Source of the DNA: Komagataeibacter diospyri
Lineage (GTDB): Bacteria > Pseudomonadota > Alphaproteobacteria > Acetobacterales > Acetobacteraceae
DNA: 64,000 bases
Assembly: GCF_006538165.1 (NCBI RefSeq)
Contig: NZ_BDLU01000063.1
Coordinates: forward strand, 186,001 to 250,000
Direction of reading: 5' to 3'
Numbering within the stretch: position 1 is the first letter of the stretch; each line of letters starts with the position of its first letter. Both the position numbers and the translations under genes were made by a program. Shown piece after piece: positions 18,047-26,692 of this stretch. Below the pieces are notes generated by a model. The model was not told where the DNA came from. It did no database searches and saw only the letters and a list, made by a program, of their open reading frames with translations.

Positions 18047-18919
18047 TCATGCTCGGGCCGAAAGTTCCGCGCTCAGGTCTTCAATGAACTGGAACGCCAC
18101 ACGTCCCGACCGGCCACCGCGCGATAGCGACCACGCATTGGCCCGCCGGGTCAGGTCCGCATCCGTGATCGGCAGGCTGCGTTCCCTGGCATAGGCGCGG
18201 ACCATGTTCATGAAGGTATCCTGCGCGCAGTTGTGAAACCCGATCCACAGGCCGAAACGGTCGGACAGCGAGACCTTTTCCTCCGTTGCTTCGGCCGTGT
18301 TGATGGCCGTTGAACTTTCGTTCTCGATCATTTCACGCGGCATCAGGTGGCGGCGGTTGGACGTGGCGTAGAACAGCACGTTCTGTGGTCGCCCGGCGAT
18401 CCCGCCATCCAGCACCGATTTCAGGGCCTTGTAATCCGCGTCCTCACGCTCGAACGACAGGTCATCGCAGAAGACGATGAAGCGGCGCGGGCTTTCACGC
18501 AGCAGCGCCAGCAGGTCAGGCAGGGTGGACAGGTCCTCGCGCTGGATTTCAACCAGTACCAGTCGCCCCTTGCCCGGCGCCGCGGGCCTGCCATCAACCA
18601 GATTTGCCTGCGCGTGGGCCGCCTTGACCAGCGATGACTTGCCCATGCCGCGCGCGCCCCACAGCATGGCGTTGTTGGCCGGCAGGCCGCTTGCAAAATG
18701 CAGCGTGTTGTCCAGCAGCATCTGCCGCTGGCGGTCGATGCCCTGCAGCAGGGCCATGTCCACATGGGCGACATGGGGCACGGCCGTCAGGCGGCCAAGG
18801 CCGGGATGCCAGATGAAGGCATCCGCCTGATCCAGTCCGGCAAGCGAGGGGGCGGGCGGTGACAGCCGTTCAAGGGCGGCGGCGATACGTTCGAGAAGGG
18901 GGAGGGAAGTGCTGTCCAT
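18047..18919 (-). CDS. DUF815 family AAA-type ATPase
   Basis: This 290-residue ATP-binding protein has a Walker A GARGMGKSSL at about residues 91-100 and a Walker B-like RFIVFCDDLSFE near 150. Later blocks typical of DUF815 follow: RPQNVLFYATSNRRHLMPR, then SDRFGLWIGFHNC. The family is AAA-like and widespread in proteobacteria, but its function is not established. The ATG at 18919 is preceded by AGGAACGACG; an in-frame ATG at 18940 lacks such a site. It diverges from yajC with about 170 bp between starts. About 270 bp without a gene separate its 3' end from the Rieske gene; that stretch contains an AT-rich patch and a GCGCCA/TGGCGC inverted repeat. Confidence 0.85.
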   Translation of the reverse strand: MDSTSLPLLERIAAALERLSPPAPSLAGLDQADAFIWHPGLGRLTAVPHVAHVDMALLQGIDRQRQMLLDNTLHFASGLPANNAMLWGARGMGKSSLVKAAHAQANLVDGRPAAPGKGRLVLVEIQREDLSTLPDLLALLRESPRRFIVFCDDLSFEREDADYKALKSVLDGGIAGRPQNVLFYATSNRRHLMPREMIENESSTAINTAEATEEKVSLSDRFGLWIGFHNCAQDTFMNMVRAYARERSLPITDADLTRRANAWSLSRGGRSGRVAFQFIEDLSAELSARA

Positions 18920-19091
18920 CGTCGTTCCTGATTCCAGCATGACTGTGTGCGGTAGCGTATGCCACCAGGTGATCCGGAGCGCGTTGGCCGAACGGGACAG
19001 GCGAACGCCTTGACGGGAAACAGGCGAAAACTATGGTCCGCATGACAAAGTCGCAACCCGTTCAATCCTTCATTATGCCGGAAAGATCATA

Positions 19092-19481
19092 ATGCCTTCC
19101 ATTATCAATGATTTGCTGACCACTCCCGCCCATGCCCAGTCGGCTGGCGGCGGCCTGCTGAGTGGCGACGGCATCATGGCCGTGCTGCCGTACGTGGCCA
19201 TGTTTGCCATTTTCTATTTCCTGCTGATTCGCCCACAGCAGGTCAAGCAGAAGCAGCTGCGCAACCAGCTTGCGGGCCTGCGTCGGGGTGACCGGGTGCT
19301 GACGGCGGGCGGCATCATCGGCGTGGTGCAGAAAGTCCAGGCGGAATCGAACGAGGTCGAGGTCGAGATCGCACCCGGCGTGCGCGTGAACGTGCTGCGT
19401 GACACCATCGGTTCGGTCATTACCAGCGCGGGCACTCCTGCGAATGATGCCACCCCGGACAAGCCCGCAAAGAACGGCTGA
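19092..19481 (+). CDS. yajC: preprotein translocase subunit YajC
   Basis: A 129-residue inner-membrane accessory protein of the Sec translocon, normally associated with SecD/SecF. It has one membrane segment (about residues 28-46, VLPYVAMFAIFYFLLIRPQQ) followed by the conserved cytoplasmic part LRRGDRVLTAGGIIGVVQKV. The C-terminal tail is short and polar. In many alphaproteobacteria yajC is followed by secD-secF; here the next gene is a sugar transporter, so the operon has been split. The start is the ATG at 19092, with GGAAAGATC upstream. Confidence 0.95.
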   Translation: MPSIINDLLTTPAHAQSAGGGLLSGDGIMAVLPYVAMFAIFYFLLIRPQQVKQKQLRNQLAGLRRGDRVLTAGGIIGVVQKVQAESNEVEVEIAPGVRVNVLRDTIGSVITSAGTPANDATPDKPAKNG

Positions 19482-19563
19482 CGCCCTTTTCCCCGCCTGA
19501 CTGCAGGCGGGGGTGAACTTCCCCCGCATTGTGCCGTTGCTTACTGTAACATCAGGAGCAGGC

Positions 19564-21000
19564 ATGATGCACAGGCAGCCCGGCAACGCAGAAACTGGCC
19601 CCACCATCCGGCATGGGCCGGTCCTGCGGGGACGTGCGGGGTTGATCGGTGGTCTTGCGGCGCTGTCGGGCATCCTGTTCGGGCTGGATACGGGTGTCAT
19701 GTCCGGTGCGCTGGACCTGATCTCGCAGGAATTCATCCTGTCGGATTTCCAGCGCGAATCCATGGTGGGCATCATGCTGCTGGGTGCCGCGATTGGCGTG
19801 CTGGGGGCGGCATGGCTGTCGCATCGCTGCGGACGAAAGCGCACGCTGGTGCTGACGGCGGGCCTGTTCGTGATCGGTCCCCTGTTATGTGCCGAATCCA
19901 CATCCTACCGCACGCTCATGCTGGCCCGGCTGATGCTGGGGCTGGCGACCGGGGCGACCACGTTCACCACACCGCTTTATATTGCTGAAATCGCCGATTC
20001 CGGGCGCCGGGGCGCGATGATACTGGGCTATCAGCTCATGATCTCATGCGGGTTGCTGGCGGCGTTCGTGTCCGACGGGCTGTTTTCCTATTTCGGTGGA
20101 TGGCGGTGGATGCTGGGCGTCGTGGGCTTTCCGGGGCTGGTATTCATGATGGGGGTGCTGTTCCTGCCGCCCAGCCCGCGCTGGCTGCTGGCGCAGGGGC
20201 GTGAGCGGGACGCGCGCCGCGTACTGATCGAACTGCGTGGCCTGCCCCGGCTGGTCATGGCCGAACGCAACGCCATCATGGCCCGGCTGGCCGCGCGCCG
20301 TGACGGGATCGGCAGTTTCATGAAGGACCCGAACTGCCGCCGGGCCATGTGGCTGGCGGTGGGACTGCAGGTGGCGCAGCAGTTTTCGGGCATCAACGCA
20401 GTGCTGTACTACGCTCCCTACATCATCGGTCTGGTGGGGTATGGCCATTATGTGCAGGTCTGGGGACCGGTCGGGATCGGGTTCATCAACCTGCTGTCCA
20501 CCTGTATCGCCACGACCTGCGTGGACCGGATCGGACGCAGGCCCATGCTGATCGGCGGTTTTGCCGTCATGGCACTGGCCATGGCAGGGCAGGCGGCCAT
20601 GGTGGCGCATGGCATGCCCCCCATGCCGGGTATGCGGCTGCTTATGGGGGTGTGCATGCTGGTGTTCGTGGCAGCGTTCGCATTCGCGGCGGGACCGCTG
20701 ACCTGGCTGCTCTGTGCCGAAATCCTGCCGCTGCGCGGGCGTGAGTTCGGCATGGCGTGTTCCACCTGCGCCAACTGGATCGCCAACATGCTGGTCAGCG
20801 CCACGTTCCTGACCGGGCTGGAAATCGTGGGTGCGAACGGGGTGCTGTGGGGGTATGCCGGGCTGAACGCGGTGTTCATGGTCATGGTGGCGCTGCGCGT
20901 GCCCGAAACGCGTGGCATGACGCTGGAACAGATCGAGGTGGAACTGATGCGCGGCACCCCGCTGCGGGCATTGGGCGGGCGGGCACATTCGGGGGCGTGA
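19564..21000 (+). CDS. MFS sugar:proton symporter
   Basis: This 478-residue, twelve-helix protein belongs to the sugar-porter branch of the major facilitator superfamily (GalP/XylE/GLUT type). Signatures include GLDTGVMSGALDLI in helix 1, the RCGRKRT loop 2-3 motif, LYIAEIADSGRRG after helix 4, QQFSGINAVLYYAP in helix 7 (sugar-binding Gln-Gln), DRIGRRPML in loop 8-9 and the C-terminal PETRGMTLEQIE. It should import a hexose or pentose with protons. The ATG at 19564 follows CAGGAGCAGGC; an in-frame start at 19513 lacks a site. It may share a transcript with yajC 82 bp upstream. The 3' end has a clear bidirectional terminator. Confidence 0.93.
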   Translation: MMHRQPGNAETGPTIRHGPVLRGRAGLIGGLAALSGILFGLDTGVMSGALDLISQEFILSDFQRESMVGIMLLGAAIGVLGAAWLSHRCGRKRTLVLTAGLFVIGPLLCAESTSYRTLMLARLMLGLATGATTFTTPLYIAEIADSGRRGAMILGYQLMISCGLLAAFVSDGLFSYFGGWRWMLGVVGFPGLVFMMGVLFLPPSPRWLLAQGRERDARRVLIELRGLPRLVMAERNAIMARLAARRDGIGSFMKDPNCRRAMWLAVGLQVAQQFSGINAVLYYAPYIIGLVGYGHYVQVWGPVGIGFINLLSTCIATTCVDRIGRRPMLIGGFAVMALAMAGQAAMVAHGMPPMPGMRLLMGVCMLVFVAAFAFAAGPLTWLLCAEILPLRGREFGMACSTCANWIANMLVSATFLTGLEIVGANGVLWGYAGLNAVFMVMVALRVPETRGMTLEQIEVELMRGTPLRALGGRAHSGA

Positions 21001-21025
21001 AGGAAGCATCGTGACCCGTTACGCA

Positions 21026-21052
21026 AAAAACCCGGCGCAAGGCCGGGTTTTT
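21026..21052. terminator. bidirectional terminator between the sugar transporter and sodB
   Basis: CCCGGC (21031-21036) pairs with GCCGGG (21042-21047) over a 5-base loop. The stem is flanked by A5 on the left and T5 on the right, so it can end transcripts of both convergent genes. Confidence 0.9.
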
Positions 21053-21077
21053 CGGTCTGTTACCTGAAATCAGGCAA

Positions 21078-21686
21078 TCAGGCGGACTGAAGCTGCGCCT
21101 CGGCGAACTCGTAGTTGGCCAGCTTGTCCAGGTAGTTGGTGATGTAGTCGGGACGGCGGTTGCGGAAGTCGAGGTAGTAGGAGTGTTCCCATACATCCAG
21201 ACCCAGCAGCACCTTGCCCTGGCCTTCGGCCAGCGGGTTGGAGCCGTTGGCGGTCTTGGTCACCTTCAGCTTGCCGTCGGATGCCAGCACCAGCCATGCC
21301 CAGCCCGAGCCGAACTGCGATGCGGCGGCTGCCTTGAAATCGGCCTTGAACTTTTCAATGGTGCCGAAGTCCTCGACCAGCTTCTTGGACAGGGATGAGG
21401 GGATCTCGCCGCCCTTGGGGGCAAGGTTCTGCCAGAACAGGATGTGGTTCCAATGCTGTCCCGCATTGTTGAACACGGGCGCCAGGTCAGGCTTGCCCTT
21501 GACCATGAGGATGATTTCCTCAAGCGACTTGCCCTGCAGTTCCGGCTTGGATTCGACAAATCCGTTCAGCGCCGTCACATAGGCCTGATGGTGCTTGTCA
21601 TGATGCAGTTCCAGCGTTTCCTGGCACATGCCACGGTTGGCAAGGGCATTGTAGGCGAAGGGAAGGGACGGCAATTCGAAAGCCAT
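21078..21686 (-). CDS. sodB: superoxide dismutase (Fe/Mn family)
   Basis: This 202-residue enzyme dismutates superoxide in the cytoplasm. The metal ligands are in the expected places: His in LELHHDKHHQAYV, His in NAGQHWNHILFW, and Asp/His in DVWEHSYYLDFRNRRPDY. The Gln in QHWNH and the pattern GSGWAWLVL favour an iron-type enzyme; metal specificity is inferred. The ATG at 21686 follows AGGAGAATGTTC, so the in-frame start at 21719 is rejected. Length is normal. It diverges from the NDUFAF6-like gene and shares a bidirectional terminator with the convergent transporter. Confidence 0.96.
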   Translation of the reverse strand: MAFELPSLPFAYNALANRGMCQETLELHHDKHHQAYVTALNGFVESKPELQGKSLEEIILMVKGKPDLAPVFNNAGQHWNHILFWQNLAPKGGEIPSSLSKKLVEDFGTIEKFKADFKAAAASQFGSGWAWLVLASDGKLKVTKTANGSNPLAEGQGKVLLGLDVWEHSYYLDFRNRRPDYITNYLDKLANYEFAEAQLQSA

Positions 21687-21815
21687 GAACATTCTCCTGG
21701 GAATTGCAAGGAGCGGCATGAAGCCGCCATACCAAGATTGCTATGGGTGCGGAGCGGGTGCGTCAAGTGACGGTCACATGAACACCCCCGCGCCACGCCT
21801 TCCGGACCAAACGCC

Positions 21816-22670
21816 ATGACGGGGCAGATGGATGCATGCCAGCCGGCGGGCACAGGGGCCTCATTCCTGCATGAGGCGCGTCGTATCGACCCTGACCGCT
21901 TTTTCTGTGCGCTGTTCGTCCCCCCCGCCGCGCGCATGGCGGCGATGGTGCTGATCGCCTTCAACCATGAATGTACGCGGGCGGTGGCGACACCCGCGTC
22001 ATGGGCGGTTGCAGGCCCGATGGCGGGGCTGATCCGGCTGCAGTGGTGGCGCGACGTGCTGGAAAGCGGCAATGCGCAGCGCCACGATACGGCGGTGGCG
22101 CTGCTGGAGCTGCTGGGGCGCGGCATGGTGCGGCGCGAGACGCTGGAGGGCATCATCATGGCACGCGAATGTGAACTCGATGGCCTGCCCGACGGAGCGG
22201 CATGGCAGGCGTCCATGCTGGATGGCGCGGGTGGCGTGCAGGTCGCCATGGCGCAGGCGGCGGGCTTTACCGACCCCACACTGCTGGCGCGCATACGCCT
22301 TATGGGCGGGATTTATGGTGCGGGCGCACTGGTGCGTTACCTGCCTGTCGTGCTGCGCGCGGGGCGATGCCCGTTACCCGAGGATGCACTGGCGGCGGTT
22401 GGCCTGACACGCGACGGCCTGCGCACCGGGCAGGCCACGCCCACCCAGATCGCCACCCTGCGCGACGGGTTGCGCCAGCAGGGACGCGAATGGCTGGACA
22501 TGGTGCGTGAGGGACCGCGCCTGCCACGCGCGGCCCTTGCCACGGGACTGCCTGCTGTCCTTGGTTTGCGGGACATGCGCGGGCATGTGGGGAACGATGC
22601 GGATGCATCCCCCCGTGGCATGGGCGACCGACTGGCGGTCATGGGTGCGCTGCTGCGCGGGCGGGTCTAG
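21816..22670 (+). CDS. squalene/phytoene synthase family protein, NDUFAF6-like (probably non-catalytic)
   Basis: This 284-residue protein has the squalene/phytoene synthase fold signature IRLQWWRDVLE near residue 75. It lacks the two aspartate-rich prenyl-diphosphate motifs: the position of the first reads LIAFNHECTRAV, and the second is also degenerate (ARECELDGLPDG). That pattern matches the NDUFAF6 (C8orf38) branch, which in mitochondria assists complex I assembly. Enzymatic prenyl coupling is therefore unlikely. It stands alone, divergent from sodB. Its 3' end is followed by copy C of the dispersed repeat. The start at 21816 has no strong ribosome-binding site. Confidence 0.8.
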   Translation: MTGQMDACQPAGTGASFLHEARRIDPDRFFCALFVPPAARMAAMVLIAFNHECTRAVATPASWAVAGPMAGLIRLQWWRDVLESGNAQRHDTAVALLELLGRGMVRRETLEGIIMARECELDGLPDGAAWQASMLDGAGGVQVAMAQAAGFTDPTLLARIRLMGGIYGAGALVRYLPVVLRAGRCPLPEDALAAVGLTRDGLRTGQATPTQIATLRDGLRQQGREWLDMVREGPRLPRAALATGLPAVLGLRDMRGHVGNDADASPRGMGDRLAVMGALLRGRV

Positions 22671-22691
22671 GGACAATCCACAGGCGAAAAT

Positions 22692-22778
22692 AACAGAAGT
22701 TTTTGGGTGCCGCCCTGTTTCAGAAAGGCGGCGTTCTTCGAAGCTTCCTGAAAAAAAGCTTTACCAAAAATTTTTATT
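22692..22778 (+). repeat. dispersed palindromic repeat, copy C
   Basis: A full-length copy. It has a left arm ACAGAAGTTTTTGGGTG, then a hairpin GCCGCC/GGCGGC (22709-22714 with 22727-22732), a spacer GTTCTTCG, a second hairpin AAGCTT/AAGCTT (22741-22746 with 22756-22761) and a right arm TACCAAAAATTTTTATT. The outer arms pair imperfectly with each other, so the whole can fold as a three-way junction. It fills the gap between two convergent genes. Confidence 0.85.
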
Positions 22779-22791
22779 AATTTTCAAAGGA

Positions 22792-23667
22792 TTATGGAGT
22801 ATTGGCCACCATGCTTTCCATGACGGCGAACAGGGCGGAATAATCCTCGTCCGGGTGGCGGCGGCGGGTCAGCGACAGGCTCTGGGTTGCAGCGGCCATG
22901 GCGGGCAGGGGCGCGGTCTGGCGCGCCGCGTCGGTCATGAGCAGGCGCATGTCCTTCTGCATCAGGCGGGCGGGGAACTGGGGGCTGAAATCGCCAGCCT
23001 TCGCCGCCTTCAGTTTGCGCTTGTGGTGGGGTGAGATCACCGGCACCTCATCCAGCGCGTCAAACAGCATGTCCCGGTCCAGCCCGGATGCCAGCCCGTA
23101 AGTTACGCCTTCCGCCACGATCGCAAGGGTCGCGCCCATGATGCCGTTGATGACCAGTTTCAGCTTCGACCCGCTGCCTGCAGGCCCGGCATGGATGGTC
23201 AGGCGGCCAATGGCGTCAAAAATACCCTGCGCGCGGCTGATATCGGCGGCCGTGCCACCGGCCAGCACGATAAGGTTACCCGACTCCGCCTCTGGCGTGC
23301 TGCCGGCCACGGGGGCGTCAATGACGGTAATGCCACGCGCGTGGCCCACCTGCGCCAGGGCTACGGATGTTTCGGGTGCAACCGTGCTGGTGTTGAGCAG
23401 CAGGCCGCCGGACTTCATGCCCGCCAGTACGCCGTTGGGACCGTTCATGGATTTGTCCAGTGCGTCGTCATCCGGCACGCAGGCAATGACGATATCGGCT
23501 TCCTGCGCCAGCGCGCGTGGGGTGGGCAGGAACCGGGTGCTGCCGTCGCCCCCCTTGCCCGATGGGGTGTAAGCCACGATCCGGTAGCCAGCCTTGACCA
23601 GATTGGCCCCCATGCGGGACGCCATGGCCCCAAATCCGACAAAACCGATCAGCGGAGCGGTGGACAT
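22792..23667 (-). CDS. NAD(P)-dependent beta-hydroxyacid dehydrogenase
   Basis: This 291-residue enzyme belongs to the 3-hydroxyisobutyrate / tartronate-semialdehyde reductase / 6-phosphogluconate dehydrogenase-like family. The N-terminal Rossmann motif is IGFVGFGAMASRMGANLVKA, the substrate loop is DAPVAGSTPEAESGNLIVLA, and the catalytic lysine lies in GSGSKLKLVINGIMG. It oxidises or reduces a short beta-hydroxy acid; the substrate is not resolved. The ATG at 23667 has AAGGAGAACCCGC upstream. It diverges from the phosphotransacetylase gene, and its 3' end abuts copy C of the repeat. Confidence 0.9.
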   Translation of the reverse strand: MSTAPLIGFVGFGAMASRMGANLVKAGYRIVAYTPSGKGGDGSTRFLPTPRALAQEADIVIACVPDDDALDKSMNGPNGVLAGMKSGGLLLNTSTVAPETSVALAQVGHARGITVIDAPVAGSTPEAESGNLIVLAGGTAADISRAQGIFDAIGRLTIHAGPAGSGSKLKLVINGIMGATLAIVAEGVTYGLASGLDRDMLFDALDEVPVISPHHKRKLKAAKAGDFSPQFPARLMQKDMRLLMTDAARQTAPLPAMAAATQSLSLTRRRHPDEDYSALFAVMESMVANTP

Positions 23668-23849
23668 GCGGGTTCTCCTTAGCTTGTTTCGTGATGGCCC
23701 GTGGGCCGGTGCATAAGGTGGGCGATGGCATGCATGGCGTCACGCCCCGATGACGCGCGGCGGCCATGCCTCGCACAAAGATGATGGCGGGGGAGGGCAG
23801 GGTCCTGTGGCATCAGGTGCGCATAGCCTGTCCGCCACGGGAAGGAGAC

Positions 23850-24803
23850 ATGATGCGCAGCCTGCATTTTTTTGACGATCTTGCACGCACCCTGGCCGGG
23901 CGTCCGCCCATGGCGCTGGGCGTGGTTTATCCCTGCAGCGTGCCCGCGTTGCAGGCGGCATCAGAGGTCGCGCATGCGGGTCTGGCCACGCCAGTGCTGA
24001 TCGGCCCTGCCGACCGGATTGGCCAGATGGCGAAGGATGCAGGCGTCACGCTGTCCGGTTGCCGCAATGTTGACGTGCCCACCGATGGTGACGCCGCGCG
24101 CGAAGGCGTGCGCATGGCGCGTGAGGGGACGGTTGCGGCCCTGATGAAGGGATCGCTGCATTCGCGCATCTTCCTGCATGAACTGGGCCACCATGAAGGT
24201 GGCCTGCGCACGACCCGGCGCATGAGCCACGTCTATGTCCTTGATGCGCCACAGGCCCCGCGCGTGCTGCTGGTGACGGACGGGGCGGTGAACATCGCCC
24301 CCGATCTCGAGGCCCGGCGCGATATCGTCCAGAACAGCATCGACCTTGGCCACATGCTGGGCATGGCCCGGCCGAAGGTTGCGGTCCTGTCAGCGGTGGA
24401 GATGGTCAATCCCGACCTGCCCTCCACGCTGGATGCGGCCATATTGTGCAAGATGGCCGAACGCGGCCAGATTACAGGCGCGGTACTGGATGGCCCGCTG
24501 GCGCTGGACAACGCTGTCAGCCCGGAGGCCGCGCGTTGCAAGGGCGTGGTCTCCCCCGTGGCGGGACAGGCAGACATACTGGTGGTGCCCGACCTTGAGG
24601 CCGGAAATATCCTTGCCAAGCAGATGACCTTTATCGGTCAGGCGCGGGCGGCGGGTATTGTCATGGGCATGCGCGTGCCCGTCATCCTGACCAGTCGCGC
24701 CGATCCCGTGCCGGTGCGCGTGCTGTCATGCATGGTGGCGGCGGTCATGATCCAGCAGGGTTATGGCGGGAATCCGACGGCCAGCATGGATCAATGCGGA
24801 TGA
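23850..24803 (+). CDS. phosphate acetyl/butyryltransferase family enzyme
   Basis: This 317-residue protein is of the PTA/PTB family (exchange of acyl-CoA with phosphate to acyl phosphate). Supporting blocks are VGLVYP-like ALGVVYPCS at the start, LMKGSLHSRIFLHEL, then RRMSHVYVLDAP, VTDGAVNIAPDLEAR, and PDLEAGNILAKQM with GQARAAGIVMG at the end. It is the short single-domain form without the regulatory N-terminal domains of long Pta. Two ATGs (23850 and 23853) follow GAAGGAGAC; the second has better spacing. The usual partner, acetate kinase, is not next to it. In an acetic acid bacterium it could feed acetyl-CoA/acetyl-phosphate exchange; acetyl versus butyryl preference is not determined. 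Confidence 0.88.
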   Translation: MMRSLHFFDDLARTLAGRPPMALGVVYPCSVPALQAASEVAHAGLATPVLIGPADRIGQMAKDAGVTLSGCRNVDVPTDGDAAREGVRMAREGTVAALMKGSLHSRIFLHELGHHEGGLRTTRRMSHVYVLDAPQAPRVLLVTDGAVNIAPDLEARRDIVQNSIDLGHMLGMARPKVAVLSAVEMVNPDLPSTLDAAILCKMAERGQITGAVLDGPLALDNAVSPEAARCKGVVSPVAGQADILVVPDLEAGNILAKQMTFIGQARAAGIVMGMRVPVILTSRADPVPVRVLSCMVAAVMIQQGYGGNPTASMDQCG

Positions 24804-25143
24804 CGGTCCCGTATGATGCGTGTAAGGAGGGGCGGCCCGCTCGCGCGATGTTGTCCATGCTGGCGGGTGGCGTTTTCCGGCGGCAGGCACGGTGTGAACC
24901 GCGGCGTCCGGTCCCTGGCGTGGTGGCGCGGGTTGCCGTCCTCGCGCAGAGATGATGCCCCGCCATGGCGCACATGGTGGCAAGGAAAGGGCTGACGACT
25001 ACCCGGCGTGGGGTCATGCCCCGTGTGCCGGTGACTGACATGAACGTGCAATCAGGCCGGGTTCCCCGCGCCGCCGGGTGGCTGCCCGGTCCAGCCGATG
25101 AACAGCCACGCAGCGGGTTTCCGATGCCGATCCGGAGAATGCC
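24804..25143. other. intergenic region between the phosphotransacetylase gene and mqo
   Basis: These 340 bp hold no gene that I can support. The short open frames have no ribosome-binding site or recognisable sequence, and I find no acetate-kinase remnant, riboswitch or clear terminator. The mqo ribosome-binding site (GGAGAATGCC) is at the right end, and the mqo promoter presumably lies here. Confidence 0.55.
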
Positions 25144-26640
25144 ATGACCTCGAATCCCTCCTCTGCCGCTTCCACCTATGATGTGGTCCTGATTGGCGGC
25201 GGAATCATGAGTGCAACGCTGGGCGCGCTGCTGCGCCAGCTTGAGCCGGGCCTGTCCATTGCCCTGTTCGGGCGGCTGGATGACGTGGCGCTGGAAAGTT
25301 CCAATGGCTGGAACAATGCCGGCACCGGCCATTCCGCCCTGTGCGAACTGAATTACACGCCGCTGCGCCCTGACGGGACGGTGGATATTTCCAAGGCCGT
25401 GAACGTTAACGAGGCGTTTCAGGTTTCACGCCAGTTCTGGTCCTATCTGGTGGAATCGGGGCAGATCGCCTCACCACGCGACTTCCTTAATCCCATCCCG
25501 CATATGAGCTTCGTCTGGGGGCCTGAAAACGTGGATTTCCTGCGCAGGCGGCATGCGGCGCTGCAGGAACACCCGCTGTTTGCCGGCATGTCGCTGTCAA
25601 CCGATGAAGGGCAGATGCGCCAGTGGATGCCGCTGGTCATGCAGGACCGCAAGTCCGGCCAGCCGCTGGCCGCCACCTGGCACCCGGCGGGCACGGACGT
25701 GAATTTCGGCGCGCTGACCCATCGTCTGATCGACCTGCTGCGGGGCAAGCCGGGCTTTGATCTCAACCTCGCGCATGAAGTGGAAGACCTCAAGCCCGCA
25801 GGCAGCAACGGGTGGGATGTTTCCGTTCGTGCCGTGCATGGCGGGGGCGAGCGCAAGGTGCGCGCGAAATTCGTGTTCATCGGCGCAGGCGGCGGCGCGC
25901 TGCACCTGTTGCAGAAAAGCGGCATACCCGAAGCCCGTGGCATTGGCGGTTTCCCGGTCAGCGGCCAGTTCCTGCGCTGCACCAACCCCGATGTGGTCCA
26001 GCAGCATCATGCCAAGGTATATGGCAAGGCATCGGTCGGCGCGCCGCCCATGTCGGTGCCGCATCTGGATACGCGCGTGATTGACGGGCAGCGTGGCCTG
26101 CTGTTCGGTCCGTATGCCGGGTTTTCGACCAAGTTCCTCAAGCAGGGGTCGTGGCTGGACCTGCCGCGCTCCATCCGTATGGACAATATCGGGGCGATGA
26201 TGGCGGTGGCGCGCGACAACATGCCGCTGACAAAATACCTGATCCAGCAGGTCATGCAGTCCAGCGAGGATCGCCTGAAGGCGCTGCGTGACTTCGTCCC
26301 CACCGCACGCAAGGAGGACTGGGAACTGATTACCGCAGGCCAGCGCGTGCAGGTGATCAAGAAGGATGCCAGGCGTGGCGGCGTGCTGCAGTTCGGCACC
26401 GAAGTGGTGACCGGGGCTGGCGGGTCGATCGCGGGCCTGCTGGGGGCATCACCGGGCGCATCCACGGCGGCGCCAATCATGCTGACGGTGCTGCAGCGCT
26501 GCTTTGGCGATCGCCTGCCGCAGTGGGAATCCCGCCTGCGTGAAATGATCCCGTCCTATGGCACCAAGCTGGGGCAGGACGCGGCCCTGTGCGCGCAGGT
26601 GCGCGAACGTACGCGCACGGCACTGCAACTGGACGGCTGA
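25144..26640 (+). CDS. mqo: malate:quinone oxidoreductase
   Basis: This 498-residue FAD enzyme on the inner face of the membrane oxidises malate to oxaloacetate and passes electrons to quinone, replacing or bypassing NAD-dependent malate dehydrogenase. The FAD-binding N-terminus is DVVLIGGGIMSATLGALL, followed by ESSNGWNNAGTGHSALCELN, FVFIGAGGGALHLLQKSGIP, RGLLFGPYAGFSTKFLKQGS and TAGQRVQVIKKD, all typical of Mqo. Length is normal. The ATG at 25144 follows GGAGAATGCC. Mqo links the TCA cycle directly to the respiratory chain, in keeping with the strongly respiratory lifestyle inferred for the organism. Confidence 0.97.
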   Translation: MTSNPSSAASTYDVVLIGGGIMSATLGALLRQLEPGLSIALFGRLDDVALESSNGWNNAGTGHSALCELNYTPLRPDGTVDISKAVNVNEAFQVSRQFWSYLVESGQIASPRDFLNPIPHMSFVWGPENVDFLRRRHAALQEHPLFAGMSLSTDEGQMRQWMPLVMQDRKSGQPLAATWHPAGTDVNFGALTHRLIDLLRGKPGFDLNLAHEVEDLKPAGSNGWDVSVRAVHGGGERKVRAKFVFIGAGGGALHLLQKSGIPEARGIGGFPVSGQFLRCTNPDVVQQHHAKVYGKASVGAPPMSVPHLDTRVIDGQRGLLFGPYAGFSTKFLKQGSWLDLPRSIRMDNIGAMMAVARDNMPLTKYLIQQVMQSSEDRLKALRDFVPTARKEDWELITAGQRVQVIKKDARRGGVLQFGTEVVTGAGGSIAGLLGASPGASTAAPIMLTVLQRCFGDRLPQWESRLREMIPSYGTKLGQDAALCAQVRERTRTALQLDG

Positions 26641-26647
26641 TCCCACG

Positions 26648-26681
26648 AAAAACCCCGCCCGGCAGTCTGTGGCGGGCGGGG
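26648..26681 (-). terminator. Rho-independent terminator of the NYN gene
   Basis: CCCCGCCCG (26653-26661) pairs with CGGGCGGGG (26673-26681). On the minus strand the stem is followed by TTTTT, 12 bp after the stop codon of the NYN gene. It may also stop mqo read-through. Confidence 0.85.
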
Positions 26682-26692
26682 TGCGGTCTGTC

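Noticed and set aside
24804..25143. Remnant of acetate kinase after the phosphotransacetylase gene
   Set aside because: Translations in all frames show no AckA-like blocks.
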